Below, piece after piece: positions 7,201 through 14,862 of a DNA stretch of 26,191 bases. This DNA comes from an uncultured Oscillospiraceae bacterium (GTDB taxonomy: Bacteria; Bacillota; Clostridia; Oscillospirales; Oscillospiraceae), in assembly GCA_934572365.1 (NCBI GenBank), contig CAKTKX010000003.1, positions 1 through 26,191 on the forward strand, read 5' to 3'. Every line of letters begins with the position of its first letter. Positions within the stretch are counted from its first letter, which is position 1. The notes beneath the pieces are model-generated. The model ran no database searches. It was not told the origin of the DNA and saw only the letters and a list, made by a program, of their open reading frames with translations. The position numbers and the translations under genes are program-made.

Positions 7201-10200
7201 TGTTCAAGCTCCCCGCCGGTTACTACACCAAGGAAGTCAACATCCTGATGGGCAACAACTCCACGGTGACCCGCATCCAGCAGGGTGCTTATACCGACAA
7301 GGATGTTTACTATTGCGACAGTCAGGAGCTGGTCGAAGTCACTTCTGCGGTGACGTCTCCCTACGTCCCTGCCGTCCCCGCAGGTGTCGTGTCAACCATC
7401 GAGGTAGGCAAGGATTACTACATCACCGATGGGAAGGGCAATTATCTGACAATTGTCGATGGCAATATGGCGAATACCCGGGATATCGCCGAGGCGACGA
7501 AGTGGAATTGCAAGTCTACTGACAGCGGTACATATTGCTTGAAGAGCGATGGTTACCAATTGGTGAACAGCGCTGAAAGCAATTACACATTTGGAGTTAA
7601 GGCTATGGATGCGGCATCGTATTACTCACCGTACTTTGACCCGGATCTCGGTCTGAACAAAGAAGGACGGTACTTCGTATTTAAAGACGGAGCATGGACT
7701 ACCAGCACAAATTCGACAGGCCACAGCGTAATGTATGGGCTTGGCTCTGACGCCGTCCCCGCGAAGTCCACCATTACCATTACGAGCCACGAGAAGTTCG
7801 GTACCACCTCCGTAATCGTCGGCACGGTGAAGTATAACATCACCATCAAAGATAAAACGTTGGTTGGCGAAACGCTTACAATCTACTCCATGATTGCGAA
7901 CAACCTGGTTTTGATCGGAGGAAGCGATACTTCCCCGGTGTGCCATGTGGAAGTCAACGCGGCAATGGATGGCGTCAACACCGAGTCGGGTATTGATATC
8001 ACCAAGCTGTTCCCCACCAACGCTGTGCGGAAGGACGATAAGGTGGTCTTCTGGAAGATGACCTGGCTGCCTGCGGACTATCATCAGCGCGCTGAGACAG
8101 GTTCGCCTTATATAGGTGCGTATGGTGATCTTGGCGCGAGTCCGGCTCCCAGCAGAACCGGCTACGAAAACCGTGTCGATTTCACCAGACTTCGCTATTA
8201 TGACGGCAAATGGGAATTCTATCTGGATGCCGAGCTGGATGCATGGAACACGACCCAGAAGTGGGGCAGCGATAAGAATGGCGACAACGTCATCACCGCC
8301 GACGAATTTGAAGGCTGGTATCCGTTCGAGCCGACTGATGCAGACCTTCCGACTATGCCTGGTGTAGCTGCCGGTAAAGGACAGATCGTCGCTTATTATC
8401 TACAGGTCACGGACGTCACCCGCGAGGTTATCACAAACGTCGCAGACTGGGGTCCCGCCATTGATGATAGCAGAAACATCGGATACAAGGGAAACTATGT
8501 TCTGCTAGACTTTGCAGTCCGTTACGAGGACGGCGTCCGCAACCCCAACGAGATCGGCACCTTTCCCTATTCCGAGGGCAGCTACAATTCCGCCGGAGAG
8601 AAATACACCACCGACAAGACCATGGGATTCCACTGCAAGGAAGGCTGGGGCGACGTTGAGAAGCGGGACGATGGCACCCTGTGGCGCAAAATCAACACCA
8701 TCATGGCCACAACGGACACCATTGACGGCTATGAAATCTACATGATCACCACCACCAAGTCCGATGAAAACATACAGCTTTCCAACGTTGATATGTCCCA
8801 GAACAAGCGCAGTTCGGATGGCACCGGCGGCTATGACTACGACACCAAGACGGAAACCGTCGTCTGGTTGAAGGATGAAAACGTCCGGTACAACACCGAG
8901 GAAATCCAGCTCGGCGATAATGTCGCCTATGGCTACCGCGAAAACGGCACCCACACCAGCGGCGTTCCTATGGTGAATTCCATCACCATTCAGAACGAAC
9001 ACGCGGTGCTGGTCACCTACTACGTCCGTTACGTCGGTAATACTTCCGACGATCTGCGCGTGCATTACATCAATCGTACCCTCAACGACATCGAGTTCTA
9101 CAACTACAGCATCCACGTCAAGGCGGGAACTCTGTTTGATGAGACCTTTGCACGGACGGACAACGAATACGGCCTGACCGGCAACACTGTGATCAACTAC
9201 TACGACGTTATCCAGACCGTTCAGGGCGATCCCAGAAGCATTTTGGACGTGTCCAGCTTCTACCGCAGCACAAAGCTGACGCTGGTGGAGGTTCGCCGCA
9301 GTGATGACGGAAAGGATCTTTATCTCTACTACGACACCAACAACGCCAAGGACATGGTCGTTGATTTCGGCCTGCCGGTGGAGATCACCAAGGATTCTTT
9401 GCAGCTGACGTTGGACTCCGATGAAGTAGTCTCCTTTATCGGCGCCATTGACGGAACCAATTCGGAACTGGTCAAGGGACAGTATTACGTCCAGAAGGGC
9501 GACTACGGCTACTTCTTCACAAACCTCACGGACAATGGCAGGTGCTATTACATTCCCACCGACGTTATGCGTGGAACGGAAAGCATGCGCATGGCGGTCA
9601 CCACGAATAAAACGACGACCACGAATCCCCACCGCTATGTCATGTCGGTCTTCCCGGCCACTACCGTGTACTACGAGGAATACTTTGCAAAGTACGAAGG
9701 CACCTGGACGGGCAACACGCAGAAGCCTGCCATGAGCGTGGACTATGTCAGGCAGTACATCGGCAACCAGCAGAGCGCATACCCCGGCATGATCGATGCG
9801 TATAACTACGGCTACGACGGCATTTATGATACCGCTGCAAAGACCCAGGCTGTAACTACGACTCCTGGCTCCAGGGCAACCTTCGAGTTCACCGGCAACG
9901 GCTTCGAGGTCTACGCCGACTGCACGACCAGTACCGGCACGGTCATGGTCGCGCTGTACAAGGTCGATGGCCAAACAGAAAAGATGAAGTCGGTTTACAT
10001 GGTTGACACCGTCAGAAAAGACGGAGACAGCACTTTGACAACGTACGAGGGCGAGAGCCAGAACACGCCCATCGTCAGCGTAAGAGACCTGGAATACGGC
10101 AGCTACAAGGTTGTCATGATTCTGACCAATTACACGACGACAAACTTCGTGTTCGACGGCTTCCGGGTGTTCAACACGATGGGCAGCACCATTGACGAGA

Positions 10201-11342
10201 AGGTGTACGACAAGGATGCCGAGTCTCGACCGGAATTCGTGGAAGTTCGGGATTGTGTGCTGTTCGCCAAACTGCCGAACAAGGATGCAATTGATGAGAG
10301 TAGCGTTTATATCAACCAGATCGCTGAGGGCGTTTCCAGCCAGGTATACACGCTGAAGGGCGACCAGAAAGTCGTTGCGGTTCTGATGGCCGAGGGCGAC
10401 AAGGCTGTGACAGAGGCGAATGTGACGGACTATCTGGACAACGGCACCAAGAATGAGGTGTACGTCCGTCCGGGTCAGAGCTTGGTCATCACGCTGCCCG
10501 ATGCCGACATCGCGGCGAAGACCCAGATCGGCATGAAGACTCTGACCGATACCGCGACCTATGGTAACAAGACGATCAGCCAGACCAACATGTACTACGA
10601 GGGCATGAACGATGGCAATACGATCACGATCAAGAATCCGTGGGATGCAGCTTCCATCATCTCTATCACGGACTTGAAGATTCCGGGCGGCATCCCCGAG
10701 AACAGCACTGCCGACACCCAGAGCCTGCAAAGCGGCGTCCAGCAGGCGCTGCTGTGGATGGGCTACAAGGAAGAGCCCAAGCCCACAGAACCGGAAGTAA
10801 CGGAACCGGAGGTCACAGAGCCGAAGACTACCGAACCGACGCCCACGGAGCCGAAGGTTACGGAACCCAAGCCCACCGAACCGGCGCCTACGGAGCCGAA
10901 GGTTACGGAACCCAAGCCTACCGAACCGATGCCTACGGAACCGAAAACCACGGAACCGCAGGTCACCGAACCTAAGCCCACTGAATCGACGCCCACGGAA
11001 CCGGAAGTCACAGAGCCGAAACCCACCGAGCCGGGCAACGGCAATCCCGGGGACACTTACGTCTCCGGCAAGGCGTACCACCGGGGCGACACCGTCGTGT
11101 TCAACGGCAAGACCTACAGAGCCAAGTGGTGGACGCAGGGCGAAAACCCCGAAACATCCCGGGTTTGGGAGCTGGTGGACGACGGCAACCAGACTGCCGC
11201 CCCCGCCATCTGGTCGCCGTTCAAGATCTACACCGCCGGTATGCAGGTGACCTACAAGGGTCACGTCTACGAAGCCAAATGGTGGACGATTGGACTTGCG
11301 CCCGGTAAGGGCTGGTGGAGCGCCTGGAAGCAGATCTCCTGA
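4293..11342 (+). CDS. Giant secreted GH20 glycosidase with CBM5/12 chitin-binding modules
   Basis: This 2349-aa secreted protein starts at TTG 4293, chosen because GGGGAGG lies about 7 nt upstream and a classical signal peptide follows, with cleavage predicted after AFA (residue 27). A Thr/Glu-rich acidic spacer (about 30-100) leads to a GH20 beta-N-acetylhexosaminidase/lacto-N-biosidase-like barrel (about 113-492). Its catalytic pair is probably Asp309-Glu310 in IAADEYGQD. Two similar 'SDGxGNYL' modules lie at about 686-810 and 1033-1145. A large module at about 1680-2150 is shared with the giant protein at 16008-21389. A Thr-Glu-Pro linker (about 2161-2249) precedes two CBM5/12-type domains, each with an AKWWT motif (about 2253-2301 and 2305-2349). 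No LPXTG anchor is present. It probably releases terminal GlcNAc, GalNAc or lacto-N-biose outside the cell. It lies 56 nt after the kinase-like gene in operon A. Confidence 0.9.
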   Translation: MKTTKKLLALLLALVMLMSVIPMGAFAVEADETVETTAATEADSSPDETTEVTEEPEATTEPTAEATTEATEEPTEETTDPTETTEIALFADEPAEDEGRGVEYVSPRDTSGDPLYKILHIDAGRKYTSLATLKTMVDYVAINGMNQIDLYLSDNQGLRFGITDSEGNFIISANGTTYNLANALGYYDNSAAEPSKATDKIDKWLSPAEMKDLIIYAAAKGVDIVPSINMPGHMAAILQGSGDARISTFGKTFYSQSESVHYSNESLDMGNKAAVNFALALLDAYCSYFRGITDDEGNRLVKYFSIAADEYGQDLEHFAWGGEGFGTAYMNAKGEYGDLVQFLNRAGNVIKSYGMTPRAFNDAFLSDYNTDAKALGLNTDYQLYYWGGGWGGMKNADPDVLSSNGFKVINCNSNYYYICCHARPYGSYYDTVEAIRNNPFELKTFATGTVSFAPAGAMYCIWCDHCTGGASHETDISTSAMEVMAEWAACLSATPDVNYEYVEKVDDTGVKIGAAGLSDIAVDKLDDPTILAAAEGKVLTYSVQMLNAQRDYTGSYRISLPIPEGWNAAKVRGFTVGELAATMSADNEATLPVREASGNVKGDYYVLDVDTPYAAVGIYEAADAAEEQDVVNVTLHVGDTYDLGTLTGDYREFAKAYEVFKIKQTGFTDAVAGTPAVDPATADMGTLDSGESYLISDGNGNYLSIDVGNSVTIANSTDPMTAARWKVTVNSDGTYSFSTSYVQWGSTHTACLALQTWSPYILVTGSTATNFAYNSESGFYTHLTNHELNNDFYLEYTGTSWALTKDAVSGSAAAIYTPGTEGTPGTPATTTLLLTATKAGTASVTIGSTTYNVTVIAGISSAACTEHDITVSGHGVNGLTCAADSSVTSIAGYETVTGVKINGYSLTPTVDNAAYKGEVQVKMPVPAEWTAEGGVVQAFLKQDTGTVAIPVTIEEGYATYTVPGGTVSGLFKLPAGYYTKEVNILMGNNSTVTRIQQGAYTDKDVYYCDSQELVEVTSAVTSPYVPAVPAGVVSTIEVGKDYYITDGKGNYLTIVDGNMANTRDIAEATKWNCKSTDSGTYCLKSDGYQLVNSAESNYTFGVKAMDAASYYSPYFDPDLGLNKEGRYFVFKDGAWTTSTNSTGHSVMYGLGSDAVPAKSTITITSHEKFGTTSVIVGTVKYNITIKDKTLVGETLTIYSMIANNLVLIGGSDTSPVCHVEVNAAMDGVNTESGIDITKLFPTNAVRKDDKVVFWKMTWLPADYHQRAETGSPYIGAYGDLGASPAPSRTGYENRVDFTRLRYYDGKWEFYLDAELDAWNTTQKWGSDKNGDNVITADEFEGWYPFEPTDADLPTMPGVAAGKGQIVAYYLQVTDVTREVITNVADWGPAIDDSRNIGYKGNYVLLDFAVRYEDGVRNPNEIGTFPYSEGSYNSAGEKYTTDKTMGFHCKEGWGDVEKRDDGTLWRKINTIMATTDTIDGYEIYMITTTKSDENIQLSNVDMSQNKRSSDGTGGYDYDTKTETVVWLKDENVRYNTEEIQLGDNVAYGYRENGTHTSGVPMVNSITIQNEHAVLVTYYVRYVGNTSDDLRVHYINRTLNDIEFYNYSIHVKAGTLFDETFARTDNEYGLTGNTVINYYDVIQTVQGDPRSILDVSSFYRSTKLTLVEVRRSDDGKDLYLYYDTNNAKDMVVDFGLPVEITKDSLQLTLDSDEVVSFIGAIDGTNSELVKGQYYVQKGDYGYFFTNLTDNGRCYYIPTDVMRGTESMRMAVTTNKTTTTNPHRYVMSVFPATTVYYEEYFAKYEGTWTGNTQKPAMSVDYVRQYIGNQQSAYPGMIDAYNYGYDGIYDTAAKTQAVTTTPGSRATFEFTGNGFEVYADCTTSTGTVMVALYKVDGQTEKMKSVYMVDTVRKDGDSTLTTYEGESQNTPIVSVRDLEYGSYKVVMILTNYTTTNFVFDGFRVFNTMGSTIDEKVYDKDAESRPEFVEVRDCVLFAKLPNKDAIDESSVYINQIAEGVSSQVYTLKGDQKVVAVLMAEGDKAVTEANVTDYLDNGTKNEVYVRPGQSLVITLPDADIAAKTQIGMKTLTDTATYGNKTISQTNMYYEGMNDGNTITIKNPWDAASIISITDLKIPGGIPENSTADTQSLQSGVQQALLWMGYKEEPKPTEPEVTEPEVTEPKTTEPTPTEPKVTEPKPTEPAPTEPKVTEPKPTEPMPTEPKTTEPQVTEPKPTESTPTEPEVTEPKPTEPGNGNPGDTYVSGKAYHRGDTVVFNGKTYRAKWWTQGENPETSRVWELVDDGNQTAAPAIWSPFKIYTAGMQVTYKGHVYEAKWWTIGLAPGKGWWSAWKQIS
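10773..11036 (+). repeat. In-gene tandem repeat encoding a Thr-Glu-Pro linker
   Basis: About 88 codons are built from a 4-residue unit of the type (P/V/T)TEP and near variants (PTEP, VTEP, TTEP) joined by Lys, Glu or other single residues. At the DNA level the unit is ACxGAxCC-like and imperfect. It forms an extended acidic linker between the catalytic part and the chitin-binding domains of the giant GH20 protein. Copy number may vary between strains by slippage. Confidence 0.9.
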
Positions 11343-11400
11343 AAGTAAAGCGCGGGATGTTCTGCCGGTAGACGGCGCCGGGTGAGCTGCCGGAAAACCA

Positions 11401-11435
11401 ATGGGGCGCTGATGAAAAATCAGCGCCCCATTTTG
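11401..11435. terminator. Strong hairpin between the giant gene and the radical SAM gene
   Basis: ATGGGGCGCTGAT (11401-11413) pairs perfectly with ATCAGCGCCCCAT (11419-11431) around a GAAAA loop, followed by TTTTG. This 13-bp stem is terminator grade. The radical SAM gene begins only 30 nt later with no obvious promoter of its own, so partial read-through is the simplest way to express it. Confidence 0.85.
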
Positions 11436-11460
11436 CAAAACAGGTGGAATGGAGGACAAA

Positions 11461-12597
11461 ATGGAAACAAATGCAAGAATAACGGATTTTCTGTTTCACA
11501 AGGCCAGCGGGCGGAAAATTCCCCTCAGCGGCACCTTTGAACTGTCCCCCGAATGCAATTTTGCCTGCCGGATGTGTTACATCCGCAAGACCCGGCGGGA
11601 AATTCTTGCCCACGATCGCCCTATGGTGACCTTGGCGCAATGGCTGGAAATCGCCCGTCAGGCTAGGGAGCAGGGGCTATTGTATCTTCTGCTCACCGGC
11701 GGCGAGCCGTTCCTCAGGCCGGACTTTTGGAAGCTGTATGACGCGCTGATTCACATGGGCTTCCTCATTTCCATCAACACCAACGGGTCGCTGATCGATG
11801 ATGAGGCTATTCGGAAGCTGCAAGCGCTGCCGCCGAACCGGATCAACATCACCCTGTACGGCGCATCGGATGCCACGTATGAAAGACTTTGCGGCGCAAA
11901 GGGCGTTTTCTCCCGGGTTGACCGGGCAATTAGCGGTCTGAAAGCCGCCGGGGTTCCCGTGAAGCTGAACTGTTCCCTGACGCCCTATAACGCGGGCGAC
12001 CTGGAAGCCATCACCCGCTATGCCCAGGAGAAGGACATCTATTTGCAGGTGAACACCTACATGTTCCCGCCCATCCGCCGGGACGCGTCCATGGTGGGGC
12101 AGAACGATCGCTTTACGCCCAGCGAGGCTGCGTTCTATCACATGAAGCGCTACCGGCTGCAAAGCACCCCCGAGGAATATCAGAACTTCCTGCGCCAGAC
12201 CGCCGAGGGAATGGAGCAGCCCATCGGGCTGGACGAATCCTGCATCGACCCCGTGGACGGCAAAATCCGCTGCCGGGCGGGCAACGCCTCCTTCTGGATC
12301 ACCTGGGACGGCTGGATGGTACCCTGCGGCATGATGCCCGAGCCGAAGGTGGAGCTGAGAAAGCGGTCGTTTTCGGATGCCTGGAAGGAGCTTACCGATA
12401 TCAGCGATGGCCTGACGCTTTCGGGGCTTTGCGCAAAATGCCCCGATCAGAAGATTTGTCACTCCTGCATCGCCATTGCGGTGTCGGAGACGGGCAGCTA
12501 CAGCGGGATCCCCACATATCTGTGCCACATGATGACGGAAATGAAGAAAATCGCGGCCGCGGAGCTTGCGGGCGAAGCGGAACAATGCGAAGTATAG
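11461..12597 (+). CDS. Radical SAM/SPASM peptide-modifying enzyme (operon A)
   Basis: This 378-aa protein has the radical SAM CxxxCxxC cluster motif (Cys32, Cys36, Cys39 in ECNFACRMC) and the GGEP motif (80-83). The partial TIM barrel is followed by a SPASM domain with a full set of auxiliary-cluster cysteines: 271, 289, 324, 327, 333, 336 and 355. Such enzymes install thioether, C-C or other radical cross-links in peptides, or mature sulfatases. The company of PqqD and short peptides favours peptide modification. I chose ATG 11461 because GGAGG lies 5 nt upstream; ATG 11449 would add four residues. It is homologous to the enzyme at 13723 over its whole length, sharing GTFELxPxCN, RMCYIR and WDGxMxPCGMM. 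It ends at a hairpin shared with the converging operon. Confidence 0.95.
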   Translation: METNARITDFLFHKASGRKIPLSGTFELSPECNFACRMCYIRKTRREILAHDRPMVTLAQWLEIARQAREQGLLYLLLTGGEPFLRPDFWKLYDALIHMGFLISINTNGSLIDDEAIRKLQALPPNRINITLYGASDATYERLCGAKGVFSRVDRAISGLKAAGVPVKLNCSLTPYNAGDLEAITRYAQEKDIYLQVNTYMFPPIRRDASMVGQNDRFTPSEAAFYHMKRYRLQSTPEEYQNFLRQTAEGMEQPIGLDESCIDPVDGKIRCRAGNASFWITWDGWMVPCGMMPEPKVELRKRSFSDAWKELTDISDGLTLSGLCAKCPDQKICHSCIAIAVSETGSYSGIPTYLCHMMTEMKKIAAAELAGEAEQCEV

Positions 12598-12606
12598 CGA
12601 AGACAT

Positions 12607-12653
12607 AAAACGGCGGCTGCCTATAGGCGATTCTTCACGGATACCGCCGTTTC
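12607..12653. terminator. Bidirectional hairpin between the convergent operons
   Basis: AAACGGCGG (12608-12616) pairs with CCGCCGTTT (12644-12652). The loop contains a 10-nt palindrome, GCCTATAGGC (12619-12628). A and T runs flank both sides. It separates the stop codons of the two operons (12597 and 12668). Confidence 0.75.
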
Positions 12654-12667
12654 TTATGTTCTGCATG

Positions 12668-13711
12668 TCATTCCGGCATGATAACTACGCCGACGATCTT
12701 GCTGCCGTCGGGGCGGAAATGCCCCGCCAGGCTCTCCACCTGGCCGTTGGCAGGCACGTTTTCAAAGGGTACCCGGTAGGTGATTCCGCCCAGATACGCG
12801 CCGCCCAGCTGCACGTATTTGTAGTAGACGTACACCTTGCCGTAGCTTTCGCCGGTCTTGTTCACCAGCGTCAGCTTGCCGTCTCCCTCCAGAATGTCGA
12901 ACTTGTCGCTTTCCAGCGACGGCATGTCGATATAGCTGGAGGCCACCTTGCCGTAGGAGAAGTCGTCCCCGCTGTGGAAGGTGCGTCGGCTGTTTTCCAT
13001 CACCAGCGCGGACGCCCCGGCGGGCAGGTTGGTCACGGTAAATGCCGCCGTTTCCGACCCGTTCACCTGGAACTCCACCACGCCGATTTGCAGCATCTGC
13101 TCGGAATTGTTGGTGATGACCATGGCCGTTACGTCCGCCGTGGCGGTGTTGGTTCCGTCCTCCACGAAGCTTCCGGCGTACTTTGCTATGACTTCTGCGG
13201 TCAGGTTCGGGTCGGACAGAACTGTCCCCTTGGGCGTTGGGGTAGGCTCCGTTTCGCCGCCCTGGGGTTCCGAGGGCGTATCGGGCTTGTCTCCGCTGCC
13301 CTGAGAATCGGAGGGCGTCTCGGATTTGTCCCCGCCGCTCTGGGAGCCGGATGGGGCATCGGATTTATTTCCGCCGCTCCCGGAACCGGAGGGACTCAGG
13401 CCCTGGATTTTATCCAGATCCAGCGCGCCGCGCCCCGGCTCCACGTACTCCGGCGACCGTTTCACGTCCACCACCGTGCTGCTGATGTCCTCCCCCGGCT
13501 GCACCTCATGGTAGCCCTTCTCCGTGGGCGCCGTGGTCTCGGCTTCCGTGGGCGGTTCCTCCGTGGCTGTGGGGGCTGTTGTCTCAAGCGCGGTCGGCTC
13601 TGCGGTTTCTTCCGGCCGGGAGGTCTTCGGAAACACGAAGATCCCGACGATCGCCAGCGCCGCCAGGCAAATGACGACCGTTATGATGATGGATCTTTTC
13701 TTTTTGTTCAT
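12668..13711 (-). CDS. Single-pass membrane protein with Ser/Gly/Asp-rich stalk and conserved outer domain (operon B)
   Basis: This 347-aa protein starts at ATG 13711 with AGGGGA upstream, 11 nt after the radical SAM stop. A short basic N-terminus (MNKKKRS) and one TM segment (about 8-28) are followed by a Thr/Glu/Pro stalk. A repetitive low-complexity region (about 105-165) comes next, made of GSGSGG, GSQSGGDKSETPSDSQ and similar units. The C-terminal domain (about 185-347) is homologous to that of the protein at 2286-3065. Shared points include VITNNSEQ, FTVTNLPAG, LVNKTGES, GGAYLGGITY and VPANGQV. It has the same general design as its paralogue but a much longer stalk. It is the last gene of operon B and ends at the shared hairpin. 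Function is unknown; surface display or binding of the operon's product is a guess. Confidence 0.85.
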   Translation of the reverse strand: MNKKKRSIIITVVICLAALAIVGIFVFPKTSRPEETAEPTALETTAPTATEEPPTEAETTAPTEKGYHEVQPGEDISSTVVDVKRSPEYVEPGRGALDLDKIQGLSPSGSGSGGNKSDAPSGSQSGGDKSETPSDSQGSGDKPDTPSEPQGGETEPTPTPKGTVLSDPNLTAEVIAKYAGSFVEDGTNTATADVTAMVITNNSEQMLQIGVVEFQVNGSETAAFTVTNLPAGASALVMENSRRTFHSGDDFSYGKVASSYIDMPSLESDKFDILEGDGKLTLVNKTGESYGKVYVYYKYVQLGGAYLGGITYRVPFENVPANGQVESLAGHFRPDGSKIVGVVIMPE

Positions 13712-13722
13712 AGCTTCATCCC

Positions 13723-14850
13723 CTATTTTCCAGTCCTGCCGCACAGGCTCAGGAATGTGTCCGTCATTTGGCAGAGGTACTCGGGCTTTTTCGTGGAGTC
13801 CCCCTGCCCCTCCGCCATGGTCAGCGCGCCGCAGACCGTACAGGCGTGGCGTTTTTTGCACCCGGTGCAGGCCGCGGGAAGCAAAATTCGTTCCGTTTCC
13901 TGGCAAACGGTCTTCCAGCTCTCCCCGAAGCCGTCCTCGAAGGGACGCGCCGCCGGGGCGTTCATCATGCCGCAGGGGGTCATCCGCCCGTCCCAGGTGA
14001 TGCAGAAGGAGGAGCGCCCCGCCATGCAGCCCATGTGTTCGTCCGGAATGCGGGTGCAGTCCTCCCCATCCTCTTCCGAGGGCGTTCCCAGACGCATGCG
14101 GGTCAGGAAGCGGGAAAAGCCTTCGTCGTCCATCTGGCAGCGGCGGCTGCGGTACAGCGCCGCGCCCGCATCCTGGGGTGAAAACCGCGCCGCACCGTCC
14201 TCCGTCCCGCCGCACTTTGCGCTGCGCACGGGAGGGAACATGTAGCCGGTGTTGCGGACAGTTAAGTTCCGGGACTTGGCGAAGGCGTAAATTTCCTCCA
14301 TATCCGCCACGTTCAGCGGCGTGAAGCTGACGTTCAGATTCACGGGAATGTCCGCGTCCAGCAGACGGTCGATGGCCTGTGTCGCCTGATCGTAGCCCTT
14401 CGGATTCCGGCACAGCCGGGCGTAGGTCTCGTTGCTGCTGCCATACAGGGTGACATTGACCGCCGTAGGCGGACACCGGCGCAGCCAGTCCACCGTTTCG
14501 GCGTCGATCAAAGTTGCGTTGGAGTTGATGGAGATCACCAGCCCCATCTGGGACAGGGCGGTATAAATTTCCCGGAAATCCGGCCGGAAAAAGGGCTCGC
14601 CTCCCGTCAGAAGGAGAAATAGCATCCCGTTGTCCCGGCAAATCTTCCCCATCTCGATCCACTCCGCCGCCGTGCGGAGTCGTCCGCGCCCGCGCATTTC
14701 CGACTCGGACATGCGGATGTAGCACATGCGGCAATCCATATTGCACCGGGGCGTCAGCTCAAAAGTGCCGTTGATGGGGCAGTGCAGCCGCGCCGCCTTC
14801 TGAAACAGGCGTCTGCGCACCGAGGGGGAGGATATCCCTGTGTTGTCCAT
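13723..14850 (-). CDS. Radical SAM/SPASM peptide-modifying enzyme (operon B)
   Basis: This 375-aa enzyme has CxxxCxxC (Cys36, Cys40, Cys43 in RCNMDCRMC), GGEPFFRPDF, and a SPASM domain with CMAGRSS...PCGMM, then CTGCKKRHACTVC and a final YLC. It is the paralogue of the enzyme at 11461, with similar length and the same motif order. The start is ambiguous. ATG 14850 has GGAG 6 nt upstream and is used here. ATG 14862 directly abuts the TAA of the kinase-like gene, adds four residues, and would be translationally coupled. It presumably acts on the peptide encoded at 15769-15993. It has an extra internal Cys (in SAKCGGTED) and an acidic PSEEDGEDC loop not seen in the other copy. Substrate and chemistry are unknown. 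Confidence 0.95.
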   Translation of the reverse strand: MDNTGISSPSVRRRLFQKAARLHCPINGTFELTPRCNMDCRMCYIRMSESEMRGRGRLRTAAEWIEMGKICRDNGMLFLLLTGGEPFFRPDFREIYTALSQMGLVISINSNATLIDAETVDWLRRCPPTAVNVTLYGSSNETYARLCRNPKGYDQATQAIDRLLDADIPVNLNVSFTPLNVADMEEIYAFAKSRNLTVRNTGYMFPPVRSAKCGGTEDGAARFSPQDAGAALYRSRRCQMDDEGFSRFLTRMRLGTPSEEDGEDCTRIPDEHMGCMAGRSSFCITWDGRMTPCGMMNAPAARPFEDGFGESWKTVCQETERILLPAACTGCKKRHACTVCGALTMAEGQGDSTKKPEYLCQMTDTFLSLCGRTGK

Positions 14851-14862
14851 AGCGAACTCCAT

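Noticed and set aside
8505..11459. Long minus-strand frame (about 984 codons) opposite the GH20 gene
   Set aside because: It is antisense to the GH20 protein. The repetitive region gives artefactual Arg/Phe/Gly repeats from the Thr-Glu-Pro codons.
12566..14245. Plus-strand frame of about 559 codons across operon B
   Set aside because: It is antisense to the membrane protein and radical SAM genes, with no recognisable protein features.
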